34,677 nt of DNA from Clostridia bacterium (GTDB taxonomy: Bacteria; Bacillota_A; Clostridia; Christensenellales; Aristaeellaceae): assembly GCA_017399225.1 (NCBI GenBank), contig JAFQEB010000140.1:1-34677 (forward strand). The letters are read 5' to 3'. The notes under the pieces were generated by a model. It worked only from the letters and a program-made list of their open reading frames with translations, was not told where the DNA came from and made no database searches. A program made the translations under genes and the position numbers. Shown piece by piece: positions 21,648-28,788 of this stretch. The first letter of the stretch is position 1; every line of letters begins with the position of its first letter.

Positions 21648-24434
21648 TTGCGCAGAATGGAAAGACTCTGGTCGGAGGATAAACGGCTGCCTGACGATAT
21701 AACGACCGTGGAACCGGATCAGCGGCAGCGCGTCTTTACCGGCGACCCCGTGTGGGAGGAGGAGCTCCCGGAGGATCTCCCCGGCCCAGAGGAGCGCCCC
21801 GAGCCCCACTCCATCTTCAAGCCCCGGGTGAAGCAGCCCAACTTCGCCCTGTGCGTGCTGGTCAATGTGGTGCGCATCTTTGCGGTGCTGATCCTCGTGG
21901 GCGGCCTTGCGCTGGTGGGCGCGGTGGCAGGCATCGCCAAGGGCTATATGGAGACCGCCCCGACCCTTGACCTCGCCGCGCTGGACGAGCAGGCCCAGAC
22001 TTCCTTTATCTATGACGCCAACCAGAACCTGATCACCGAATACAAGGGCATCGAGAACCGCGTGATGGTCTCCATCCACGCCATGCCCGATTATCTTCAA
22101 AAGGCCTTCGTGGCCGTGGAGGACGCCCGCTTCTACACCCACTCCGGCGTGGATCTGAAGCGCATCGTGGGCGCGTTCGTCAACAACCTTTCCTCCTCCT
22201 CGACCCAGGGCGGCTCCACCATCACCCAGCAGCTGATCAAGAACACCCTCCTGTCCTCGGAGCAGAGCTACAAGCGCAAGATCCAGGAGGCCTACCTCTC
22301 CCTGCAGCTGGAGACCCGCTACACCAAGGACGAGATCCTGGAGTGCTACCTCAACACCATCTGGCTGGGCGAAAACTATTACGGCGTGCAGACGGCGGCG
22401 GAGGGCTACTTCGGCAAGCAGCTGCATGAGCTGACCCTGCGGGAGAGCGCCATGCTGGCCGGCACCTGCAACAGCCCCTATTATTACAACCCCCGGCGCA
22501 ACCTCTACACCCGCTCCAAGGAGGGCGTGGATTACGTCGCCATCACCAACGACCGCACTGATTACGTCCTCCGGTGCATGTACGAGAACCAGTTCATCAC
22601 CTGGGAGCAGTACCAGGAGGCCCTGGACCCCGCCACGGCCCGCGTGCTGGAGAGCGACCCCAGCACCGGCACCGGCATGTATGACTACCCCCACTACGTC
22701 GAATACGCAGTGACGGAGGTGGTGGATATCCTCCTGGAGCTCAACGGCCTGGAGGACACCGCCGTCAACCGCAGCGCCATGGAAAACAAGCTGCGCACCG
22801 GCGGCTACCATGTGGTGCTGGCCATCGACGCCGATGTGCAGAAGACCCTCGAAAGTACCATCGCCGGGTGGACGAAGTACCCCTCCCTGCGCGACCCGGC
22901 GGACAAGGTATACCGCGCCCGCAACTCTGACGGCACCTACGACGAGATCGTGCAGCCCCAGGCCGCCGCGGTGGTGCTGGATTACCGCACGGGCGAGATC
23001 AAGGCCATCGTGGGCAGCCGCACCGTGCCGGAGGTCAAAAAGACCCTCAACCGCGCCGTAGATATGGTGATGCCCGTGGGCTCCTCCATCAAGCCGATTT
23101 CCGTTTATGCCCCCGCGATCGAGATGGGCGCATCGCCGGCCAGCGTGGTCAGTAACATGCCCCTGCCCATCGCCGGGTGGAAAAACGAAAAGGGCGATGA
23201 CGACTGGCCCCGCAACTACGGCGGCAGCTACTATGCCGGCCCGCAGACCCTGCGCCAGGCCATCATCAACAGTCACAACACCGCCGCCGCCCAGACCCTC
23301 CTGACCATGGTGGGCGTGGAGCGTTCGGTGGACTTCCTGCACCGCATGGGCATTGACGATAAGCATATCGACGCCACGCCCTTCGGTCTGTCCCTGGGCT
23401 CCAGCGGCATCACCCCCCTGCAGATGGCCGTGGCCTTCGGCGTGCTGGCCGACGGCGGCGTGTACCAGGAGCCCATCAGCGTGCTGGGCATCTCCGACAG
23501 CAGCGGCAACCTCATCTGGGACGGCCATGCCAACCAGGAGCGCCGCCGCGTGTTCTCCGAGTCCACGGCCTACTGCGTCGTGGATATGCTCAAGGACGCC
23601 GTGAAGTCCGGCACGGGCACCAGCGCAAAGATCTCCGGCCAAACCGTCGCCGGCAAGACCGGCACCAACTCCGATCAGCGCGGCGTGTTCTTCGCCGGTA
23701 TGACGGGCTACTACTCCTCCGCGCTGTGGATCGGCCACGACAACTACAAGGCCCTGTCCTCCAAGACCACGGGCTCCAGCGCCGCCGCGCCCCTGTGGCA
23801 GGCGTATATGAAGAAGATCCACGAGGGCCTGTCCAACCGGGATATCCTGGACGGCGATTACCGCCAGTACGGCCTGACGAAGGTGGAGACCTGCACCGTC
23901 TCCGGCCTTAGGGCCACCGACGCCTGCCGCAGCGATCATATGGGCTACGGCACCACCACGGACTTCTGGGTCACCCCGCCCACGGAATACTGCAACATGC
24001 ACACCACGCTGCGCATCTGCCTGGACAGCGGCGAGCCCGCATCGGATTACTGCTACAACGTATCGGAGAAGGGCGTCATCACCATCCCGCCAAACCATGC
24101 GCTGAGCCGCTACATCGGCACCCGGTATGAGGACGTGCTGATCGAGTATCTGGGCAGCTACTGCATCTACGGCCAGAGCGGCAGCTGCTCCTGGCACACC
24201 TCGCCCTCCTACTCCGGCGGCTCTTCGGCCGACAGCGGCATCGTCTCCGGTGCCATGCTCCTGCTGGCCCAGGCGAAGGCCCACCTGGCCACCCTGGACG
24301 CCTACTCCTACGAGTACCAGCAGCTGCTCAACGCCATCGACAACCTGGAATGGGTCATCAACCAGCCCGGCTACGGCACCAACGATATTGTCAACGCCAT
24401 GAGCCTCGTATCCCAGGCCATGCAGGGGTACTGA
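21648..24434 (+). CDS. Class A penicillin-binding protein (transglycosylase/transpeptidase)
   Basis: A 928-residue bifunctional peptidoglycan synthase. After a cytoplasmic tail and one transmembrane helix (about residues 65-90) comes a GT51 glycosyltransferase with catalytic E158 in AVEDARFYTHSGVD, GGSTITQQLIKN and RKIQEAYLSLQLE. The transpeptidase has the nucleophile motif SSIK (S479-K482), SHN (542-544) and KTG (670-672). The C-terminal part beyond residue 760 includes Cys-containing loops, a Ser-rich stretch (SYSGGSSADSG) and a helical tail. The start is TTG at 21648, 7 nt after AAAGGAGG; the ATG three codons later is 16 nt away and less likely. It builds the cell wall outside the membrane. 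Domain assignment is certain; the specific paralogue name is not. Confidence 0.96.
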   Translation: MRRMERLWSEDKRLPDDITTVEPDQRQRVFTGDPVWEEELPEDLPGPEERPEPHSIFKPRVKQPNFALCVLVNVVRIFAVLILVGGLALVGAVAGIAKGYMETAPTLDLAALDEQAQTSFIYDANQNLITEYKGIENRVMVSIHAMPDYLQKAFVAVEDARFYTHSGVDLKRIVGAFVNNLSSSSTQGGSTITQQLIKNTLLSSEQSYKRKIQEAYLSLQLETRYTKDEILECYLNTIWLGENYYGVQTAAEGYFGKQLHELTLRESAMLAGTCNSPYYYNPRRNLYTRSKEGVDYVAITNDRTDYVLRCMYENQFITWEQYQEALDPATARVLESDPSTGTGMYDYPHYVEYAVTEVVDILLELNGLEDTAVNRSAMENKLRTGGYHVVLAIDADVQKTLESTIAGWTKYPSLRDPADKVYRARNSDGTYDEIVQPQAAAVVLDYRTGEIKAIVGSRTVPEVKKTLNRAVDMVMPVGSSIKPISVYAPAIEMGASPASVVSNMPLPIAGWKNEKGDDDWPRNYGGSYYAGPQTLRQAIINSHNTAAAQTLLTMVGVERSVDFLHRMGIDDKHIDATPFGLSLGSSGITPLQMAVAFGVLADGGVYQEPISVLGISDSSGNLIWDGHANQERRRVFSESTAYCVVDMLKDAVKSGTGTSAKISGQTVAGKTGTNSDQRGVFFAGMTGYYSSALWIGHDNYKALSSKTTGSSAAAPLWQAYMKKIHEGLSNRDILDGDYRQYGLTKVETCTVSGLRATDACRSDHMGYGTTTDFWVTPPTEYCNMHTTLRICLDSGEPASDYCYNVSEKGVITIPPNHALSRYIGTRYEDVLIEYLGSYCIYGQSGSCSWHTSPSYSGGSSADSGIVSGAMLLLAQAKAHLATLDAYSYEYQQLLNAIDNLEWVINQPGYGTNDIVNAMSLVSQAMQGY

Positions 24435-24435
24435 T

Positions 24436-24792
24436 ATGGAGCGGATCATTGAAGCCATCAGCGCCCTGCGCGCCCCACTGCAGCAGGGAGAATACGACCT
24501 GCACCGCCTGGTGATGGACGCCCTGGACGCCGCCTCCCTCCCCTGGGAGCATGAGGTGCGCCTCGCCCCCCGCTGCCGCATCGACCTGATGTGCGGCGGC
24601 GTGGGGATCGAGATCAAGCGGGGCGCGGTGGACAAGCGGCGCGTCCTGGAGCAGCTGCGCAGGTACGCAGATTGCGAGCAGGTACGCGGGCTGATCCTCG
24701 TCACCGAAAAGACCGTGCCCGTGCCCCACACGATTGGCGGCAAGCCCGTGCGGCTGATCTGCCTGAACCGGTTGTGGGGGATCGCCCTGTAA
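24436..24792 (+). CDS. Small PD-(D/E)XK nuclease-like protein
   Basis: A 118-residue single-domain protein with the nuclease core pattern: E40, then D50 in CRIDLMCGGVGIEIKRG with E59 and K61 (D-x8-E-x-K), then a following helix with RRVLEQLRRYADCEQVRGLI containing the conserved Q. This is the minimal fold of restriction-endonuclease-like and VRR-NUC-type proteins. It begins 1 nt after the PBP stop codon with CAGGGG as a modest ribosome binding site, and a SNF2 helicase follows beyond a repeat element. Small PD-(D/E)XK nuclease and SNF2 helicase pairs are well known in phages and mobile regions. Catalytic residues are visible; substrate and role are unknown, and a repair or defence function is inference only. 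Confidence 0.7.
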   Translation: MERIIEAISALRAPLQQGEYDLHRLVMDALDAASLPWEHEVRLAPRCRIDLMCGGVGIEIKRGAVDKRRVLEQLRRYADCEQVRGLILVTEKTVPVPHTIGGKPVRLICLNRLWGIAL

Positions 24793-24798
24793 TCAATA

Positions 24799-24946
24799 CT
24801 ATTCACTATTCACTAACGCTGCAAAGCAGCGTGCCTTCACTATTCACTATTCACTCCTGGTCGATTTCCTGCAAGTTGGCCGAAGAAGTACCTGTAGTGA
24901 ATATTGAAGAGTGAATAGTGAAGTCGCTACGCTATTGAATAGTGAA
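24799..24946. repeat. Palindromic heptamer-repeat element, copy 2
   Basis: Left arm of ATTCACT units, interrupted by a hairpin (ACGCTGC-AAA-GCAGCGT, 24816-24832). A core follows starting CCTGGTCGATTTCCTGCAAG. The right arm is of inverted units (GTGAATA) interrupted by GAAGTCGCTACGCT. It lies between the nuclease-like and helicase genes, and its right arm runs up to the first likely helicase start codon. Confidence 0.8.
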
Positions 24947-26737
24947 ATGGTGGCACAAATGGACTACGAAATGGACTACCTGGACGAGCTCCTCTTTGAG
25001 GAACCCGCCGAAGAGAGCGACGACGACCTCCTCCCGGCCTACCTGCGGGAGCCGCCCGCCCCCAGCCGCACCTTCGGCACCCTCTCCTACAACCGGCGCA
25101 GCAAGTGCTGGACGGTGAAGGGTGACCCCTCGGTGACGGAAATGTGCAAGCGACTCTTCCCCGGCAGCGCCGGCAGCAAGCGGGGCGAGGCGCGCTTCAC
25201 CGCCCACCGCCGCATGATCGGCGACCTCATGTGGCTGATGCTGCGCTTCCCGCTGGAGATCAGCCCCCGCGACAAGGCCATGTGGGACAAATCCGTCAAG
25301 GACGCGCGGGAATACGCCGTCCGAAAGGCCATCGCCGCCCGGCTCCCGGAGCGCATGACGCCCCCGGAGGGCACCTTCACCGGGGAACTGCGGCCCTTCC
25401 AGCAGGAGGGCCTGGCCTTCCTGCTCCAGCATGACCGCTGCCTTTTGGCGGACGAAATGGGCCTGGGCAAAACCGTGCAGGCCCTCAGCTACCTCGCCTC
25501 CACGGGTTCCTTCCCGGCGCTGGTGATCCCCCCGGCCCACCTGACCCGCAACTGGCAGGAGGAAGCCGCACGCTTCCTGCGCCTGCAGGGCGAGAAGCCC
25601 CGCGTGCACGTCATCAAGGGCCTGAAGCCCTACGACCTGCCCGAGGCGGACATCTACATCATGCACTACCTGCTCCTTCGCGGGTGGAAGGAAGTGCTGC
25701 CCACGCTGGGCTTCAAAGCCGTCATCTTCGACGAGGTGCAGGAGCTGCGCCACACCGGCACGGAGAAGTACTCCGCCGCGTCGCTGCTGTCGGAAAGCTG
25801 CGAAAGGGTCATCGGCCTTTCCGGCACGCCGATCTACAACACCGGCGGCGAAATCTGGAACGTCATCAACATCCTCGATTACCATTTCCTCGGCGACTGG
25901 GAGTCTTTCTCCCGTGAGTGGTGCTACGGCTACGGCAACGCCGTGGTCGTCAAGCCCGAGCTGCTGGGCGATTACCTGCGCCGCGAGGGGCTGATGCTCC
26001 GCCGCACGAAGCAGGAAGTATTGAAGGAGCTGCCACCCAAGCGCCGCGCCGTGCAGGACCTGGACTGGAACGACAAGCTCTACGCCCAGCTGATGGCGCC
26101 CATCCTGCCCGACGTCGTCCGCTGGAAGACCGACGGCAGCTTGACCGCCTCTGCCCGCGCGATGCTGGAGGAGTCGATTTCCCAGCACGTCCGGCAGGCC
26201 ACGGGCATCGCCAAGGCGCCCTATGTGTGCCAGTTTGTGCGCGCGCTGCTGGACTCGGGTGAGAAGGTACTGCTCTTCGCCCACCACCACGCGGTAATGG
26301 ACACCTATAAGCAGGAGCTGAAGCACTACCGCCCCGGGTTCATCACCGGCCGGGAGACCATCAGCCAGAAGGCCGACGCGGTGGAGCGCTTCATGTCCGG
26401 CAGGACGGACGTGCTGTGCATCAGCCTTCGCGCGGCCAGCGGCCTGAACCTGCAAAGGGCGACCTGCGTGGTCTTCGGCGAGCTGGACTGGTCGCCGGCG
26501 GTACACAGCCAGGCGGAGGATCGCGCCCACCGCATGGGCCAGGAGGATTCCCTTTTGTGCTACTACCTGGTGGCCCCCCAGGGCTCCGACGCGGCGATGC
26601 AGGAGGCGCTGGGCCTGAAGGTCAGCCAGTTCGTGGGGCTGATGGGCGATGCGCCCGTGTCCCAGGCGGAGGCTGCCGAAGCGGCGCATCAGGCCAGGAA
26701 GCACGTTGAGATGATCGCGGCGCAGATGTCACTATAA
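24947..26737 (+). CDS. SNF2-family DNA helicase/ATPase
   Basis: A 596-residue SNF2/SWI2-type protein. The N-terminal 150 residues are not recognised. The motor has motif I LADEMGLGKTVQAL (about 167-180), motif II FDEVQELRH (a DEVQ variant of DEAH), motif III LSGTPIYNT and, in the second lobe, SLRAASGLNLQRAT and motif VI QAEDRAHRMGQ. It lacks long C-terminal targeting domains and resembles the compact SNF2 proteins of phages and bacteria that translocate on double-stranded DNA. Three ATGs compete (24947, 24959, 24971) and none has a clear ribosome binding site; the frame also runs back through the repeat. It is preceded by the nuclease-like gene and flanked on both sides by palindromic repeats. 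Motor identity is certain; its target is unknown. Confidence 0.9.
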   Translation: MVAQMDYEMDYLDELLFEEPAEESDDDLLPAYLREPPAPSRTFGTLSYNRRSKCWTVKGDPSVTEMCKRLFPGSAGSKRGEARFTAHRRMIGDLMWLMLRFPLEISPRDKAMWDKSVKDAREYAVRKAIAARLPERMTPPEGTFTGELRPFQQEGLAFLLQHDRCLLADEMGLGKTVQALSYLASTGSFPALVIPPAHLTRNWQEEAARFLRLQGEKPRVHVIKGLKPYDLPEADIYIMHYLLLRGWKEVLPTLGFKAVIFDEVQELRHTGTEKYSAASLLSESCERVIGLSGTPIYNTGGEIWNVINILDYHFLGDWESFSREWCYGYGNAVVVKPELLGDYLRREGLMLRRTKQEVLKELPPKRRAVQDLDWNDKLYAQLMAPILPDVVRWKTDGSLTASARAMLEESISQHVRQATGIAKAPYVCQFVRALLDSGEKVLLFAHHHAVMDTYKQELKHYRPGFITGRETISQKADAVERFMSGRTDVLCISLRAASGLNLQRATCVVFGELDWSPAVHSQAEDRAHRMGQEDSLLCYYLVAPQGSDAAMQEALGLKVSQFVGLMGDAPVSQAEAAEAAHQARKHVEMIAAQMSL

Positions 26738-26739
26738 TA

Positions 26740-26867
26740 TTATTCATTATTCACTATTCATTTTGCATTATTCATTGCTCGTCAAACAGGGCCAGCCTGA
26801 GCTTATCCAACCAGGAATGAATAATGAATAATGAAGTCGCTTCGCTAATGAATAATGAATAATGAAA
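26740..26867. repeat. Palindromic heptamer-repeat element, copy 3
   Basis: Arms of ATTCATT/ATTCACT units and the inverted GAATAAT units with the same GAAGTCGCTTCGCT insertion. The core is inverted relative to copy 4: its reverse complement reads CCTGGTTGGATAAGCTCAGG, against CATGGTTGGGTAAAGTCTGG in copy 4. It begins 2 nt after the helicase stop. Confidence 0.82.
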
Positions 26868-26891
26868 AGATGGACGAAAGGAAGAGGTTGC

Positions 26892-27512
26892 GTGAAACTC
26901 GACCCGCCCCGCATCCCGTTCGACCTGACGGAATGCTACGAACTCCCCGACGAGGACGAGTTCGAAAACTGCCTCTTCGACGAGGCGGATATGTCCCATG
27001 AGCACATGCGGGCCAAGGAATTCCGCCAGTGCATCTTCCGCAAATGCACCATCACCGACGCCGACCTCACCCGCGCGGGCTTTGTGGACGTGATCTTCGA
27101 CCACTGCGACCTGAGCCGCGCTACCTTCGAGACCGCCGTGTGCCAGCGGGTCACCTTCGACACCTGCCGCCTGAGCGGTACGGATATGGTGAAGGCCATC
27201 CTGCGCAGCACGGCCTTCCGGGACTGCAAGGCGGATTATATCAACCTCTCCGAGGTCAAGACCGACCGGGTGGTGTTCACCGGATGCCAGATGCCGGAGG
27301 CCGCCATGGAGGCCATGATCATCAAGCATATCGAATTCAACGACTGTGACCTGACCCGCGCCACGGTCTTCCGCACGCCCCTCAAGGGCCTTGACATGAC
27401 CACCTGCACCCTGGATGGCCTGATGGTCAACCTGCCGGATCTGCGGGGGATGATCGTCACGCCCCTGCAAGCGGCCGAGCTGGCGAAGCTTCTTGGCCTG
27501 GTCGTGCGTTAG
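26892..27512 (+). CDS. Pentapeptide-repeat protein
   Basis: A 206-residue protein made mostly of pentapeptide-like repeats, A(D/N)LxX with F or L at the centre: FDEADM, CTITDADLTRAGFVDVIFDH, CDLSRATFETAVCQRVTFD, CRLSGTDMVKAIL and CDLTRATVFRTPLKGLDM. It should form a right-handed quadrilateral beta-helix. Cys is frequent at repeat positions (11 or so), as in related Firmicute proteins. I chose the GTG at 26892 because AAAGGAAGAGG lies just upstream; the ATG-type starts earlier fall in or near the repeat element. The final 20 residues (LQAAELAKLLGLVV) form a capping helix. Functions of such proteins range from gyrase protection to unknown; none can be assigned here. Confidence 0.85.
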   Translation: MKLDPPRIPFDLTECYELPDEDEFENCLFDEADMSHEHMRAKEFRQCIFRKCTITDADLTRAGFVDVIFDHCDLSRATFETAVCQRVTFDTCRLSGTDMVKAILRSTAFRDCKADYINLSEVKTDRVVFTGCQMPEAAMEAMIIKHIEFNDCDLTRATVFRTPLKGLDMTTCTLDGLMVNLPDLRGMIVTPLQAAELAKLLGLVVR

Positions 27513-27516
27513 CACG

Positions 27517-27651
27517 TATTATTCACTATTCATTATTCATTATTCATTATTCACTATTCACTCATGGTTGGGTAAAGTCTGGCTGAACGTAATCCGACCC
27601 GGAGTGAATAGTGAATAGTGAAGCCGCTTCGCTGGTGAATAGTGAATAGTA
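27517..27651. repeat. Palindromic heptamer-repeat element, copy 4
   Basis: The clearest copy: six left-arm units (ATTCACT, three ATTCATT, two ATTCACT), a core of about 46 bp (ATGGTTGGGTAAAGTCTGGC onward) and inverted right-arm units GTGAATA, interrupted by GAAGCCGCTTCGCT. It ends just before the ribosome binding site of the Nudix-HAD gene. Confidence 0.85.
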
Positions 27652-27672
27652 GAGAGTGAGCTGGAGGACACC

Positions 27673-28677
27673 ATGCACCACGGAATCGAAGTATCCGCCG
27701 GGGTCATATCCGCCCCGGATGGCCGCATCCTCATCTGCCGGCGGGGCGAAGGCCGCAACAACGCCCACCTCTGGGAATTCCCCGGCGGCAAGCGCGAAAT
27801 GGGCGAATCCCCCGAGGACTGCCTCGTCCGGGAGCTGCTGGAGGAGCTGAAGCTGCCGGTCACCGTGACCGGGCGGCGCTGCTCCCGCGAGGAGGACGGC
27901 ATCCTGTTCCACTTTATCAATGCGCAGACCGCCGCGCAGCCCACCCTCACCGAGCATGAGGACGCGCGCTTCGTCACCCCCCGGGAGCTGCCGGGGTATA
28001 CCTTCTGCCCGGCGGACGTGCCGGTGGCGCGCCGGATCGCCTTCGAGGGCGTGAAGCATGCCATCTGGGACTTCGACGGCACGCTGGTGGACACCTATCC
28101 CGCGATGGTGCGGGCCTTCGTGAAGGCAGCGCAGGATCACGGGACGACCATCACCCCCGCGCGCACCCTTGACCTGATGAAGAACTGCCTGCAGCACTGC
28201 TGCGACACCGTGGGCGCGGAAAGCGGCATTGCGCCCGAGGCGCTGCGCGCAGCCTTCCGCCGACACGAGCAGGACGAGCTGGCCGCCGGAACACCCCTGT
28301 GCGAGGGGATCGGCGAAGCCCTGACTGCGCTGCACGCCGCCGGGATGCGCCACTACGTCGCCACCCACCGGAACCTGCAGTGCCGTGAGCTGCTGGAAAC
28401 ATGCGGCGTAGGCAGCCTGTTCACTGGCTTCGTGACCCAGGAGGACGGCCTCCCGCGCAAGCCCGCGCCGGACATGCTGCTGCACCTGATGGGCCGATAT
28501 GGCCTGGCCCCCGACGAATGCGTGATGATCGGCGACCGCCCCCTGGACACCCTGTCCGGGCGCGCCGCCGGGATGCGGAGCATCCTCATCGACACGGAGG
28601 GCCGCTTCTCCGATGCGGATGCGGATCTGCGCATCCCCGCCGCCGGTATGCTGCGCCCACTGTTTACAGACCCGTGA
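27673..28677 (+). CDS. Nudix hydrolase fused to HAD-family phosphatase
   Basis: A 334-residue two-domain protein. Residues 1 to about 128 are a MutT-like Nudix domain with the box GGKREMGESPEDCLVRELLE (followed by EL; the usual Gly after EE is Lys) and the start ISAPDGRILICRRGEG typical of 8-oxo-dGTP diphosphatases. Residues about 129-330 are a HAD hydrolase: motif I DFDGTLVDTYP, motif II VATHRN, motif III RKPAPDMLL and motif IV MIGDRPLDTLSG, like phosphoglycolate phosphatase or PpaX-type proteins. Both active sites look intact. One polypeptide could cut a nucleotide and then dephosphorylate the product, as house-cleaning of damaged nucleotides; this is inference. The ATG follows GGAGG with a 5-nt spacing. 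The -35 of the next gene's promoter starts directly after its stop codon. Confidence 0.9.
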   Translation: MHHGIEVSAGVISAPDGRILICRRGEGRNNAHLWEFPGGKREMGESPEDCLVRELLEELKLPVTVTGRRCSREEDGILFHFINAQTAAQPTLTEHEDARFVTPRELPGYTFCPADVPVARRIAFEGVKHAIWDFDGTLVDTYPAMVRAFVKAAQDHGTTITPARTLDLMKNCLQHCCDTVGAESGIAPEALRAAFRRHEQDELAAGTPLCEGIGEALTALHAAGMRHYVATHRNLQCRELLETCGVGSLFTGFVTQEDGLPRKPAPDMLLHLMGRYGLAPDECVMIGDRPLDTLSGRAAGMRSILIDTEGRFSDADADLRIPAAGMLRPLFTDP

Positions 28678-28706
28678 TAGACGCGCAGGCCAAACTGTGC
28701 TATGAT
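28678..28706 (+). promoter_or_regulatory. Sigma-A-type promoter for the L,D-transpeptidase gene
   Basis: -35 TAGACG (28678-28683), a 17-nt spacer, and -10 TATGAT (28701-28706) preceded by TGTGC. It has the same -35 as the smc promoter and the same extended -10 seen elsewhere in the window. Confidence 0.65.
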
Positions 28707-28788
28707 AGACGGGTAAACCGCCCAAACCGGCAAGCGCCGCTGTATGGATACCGCCCCCGTGCGGAAGAATACGATGATGGAGGATATT

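Noticed and set aside
21525..24806. 1093-codon minus-strand open frame
   Set aside because: It is antisense to the class A PBP, whose catalytic motifs are all present, and it reads through repeats at its end.
24799..27651. CRISPR-like array from the repeated short units
   Set aside because: Units are contiguous 7-mers arranged as inverted arms, with no spacers of 25-45 bp and no cas genes.
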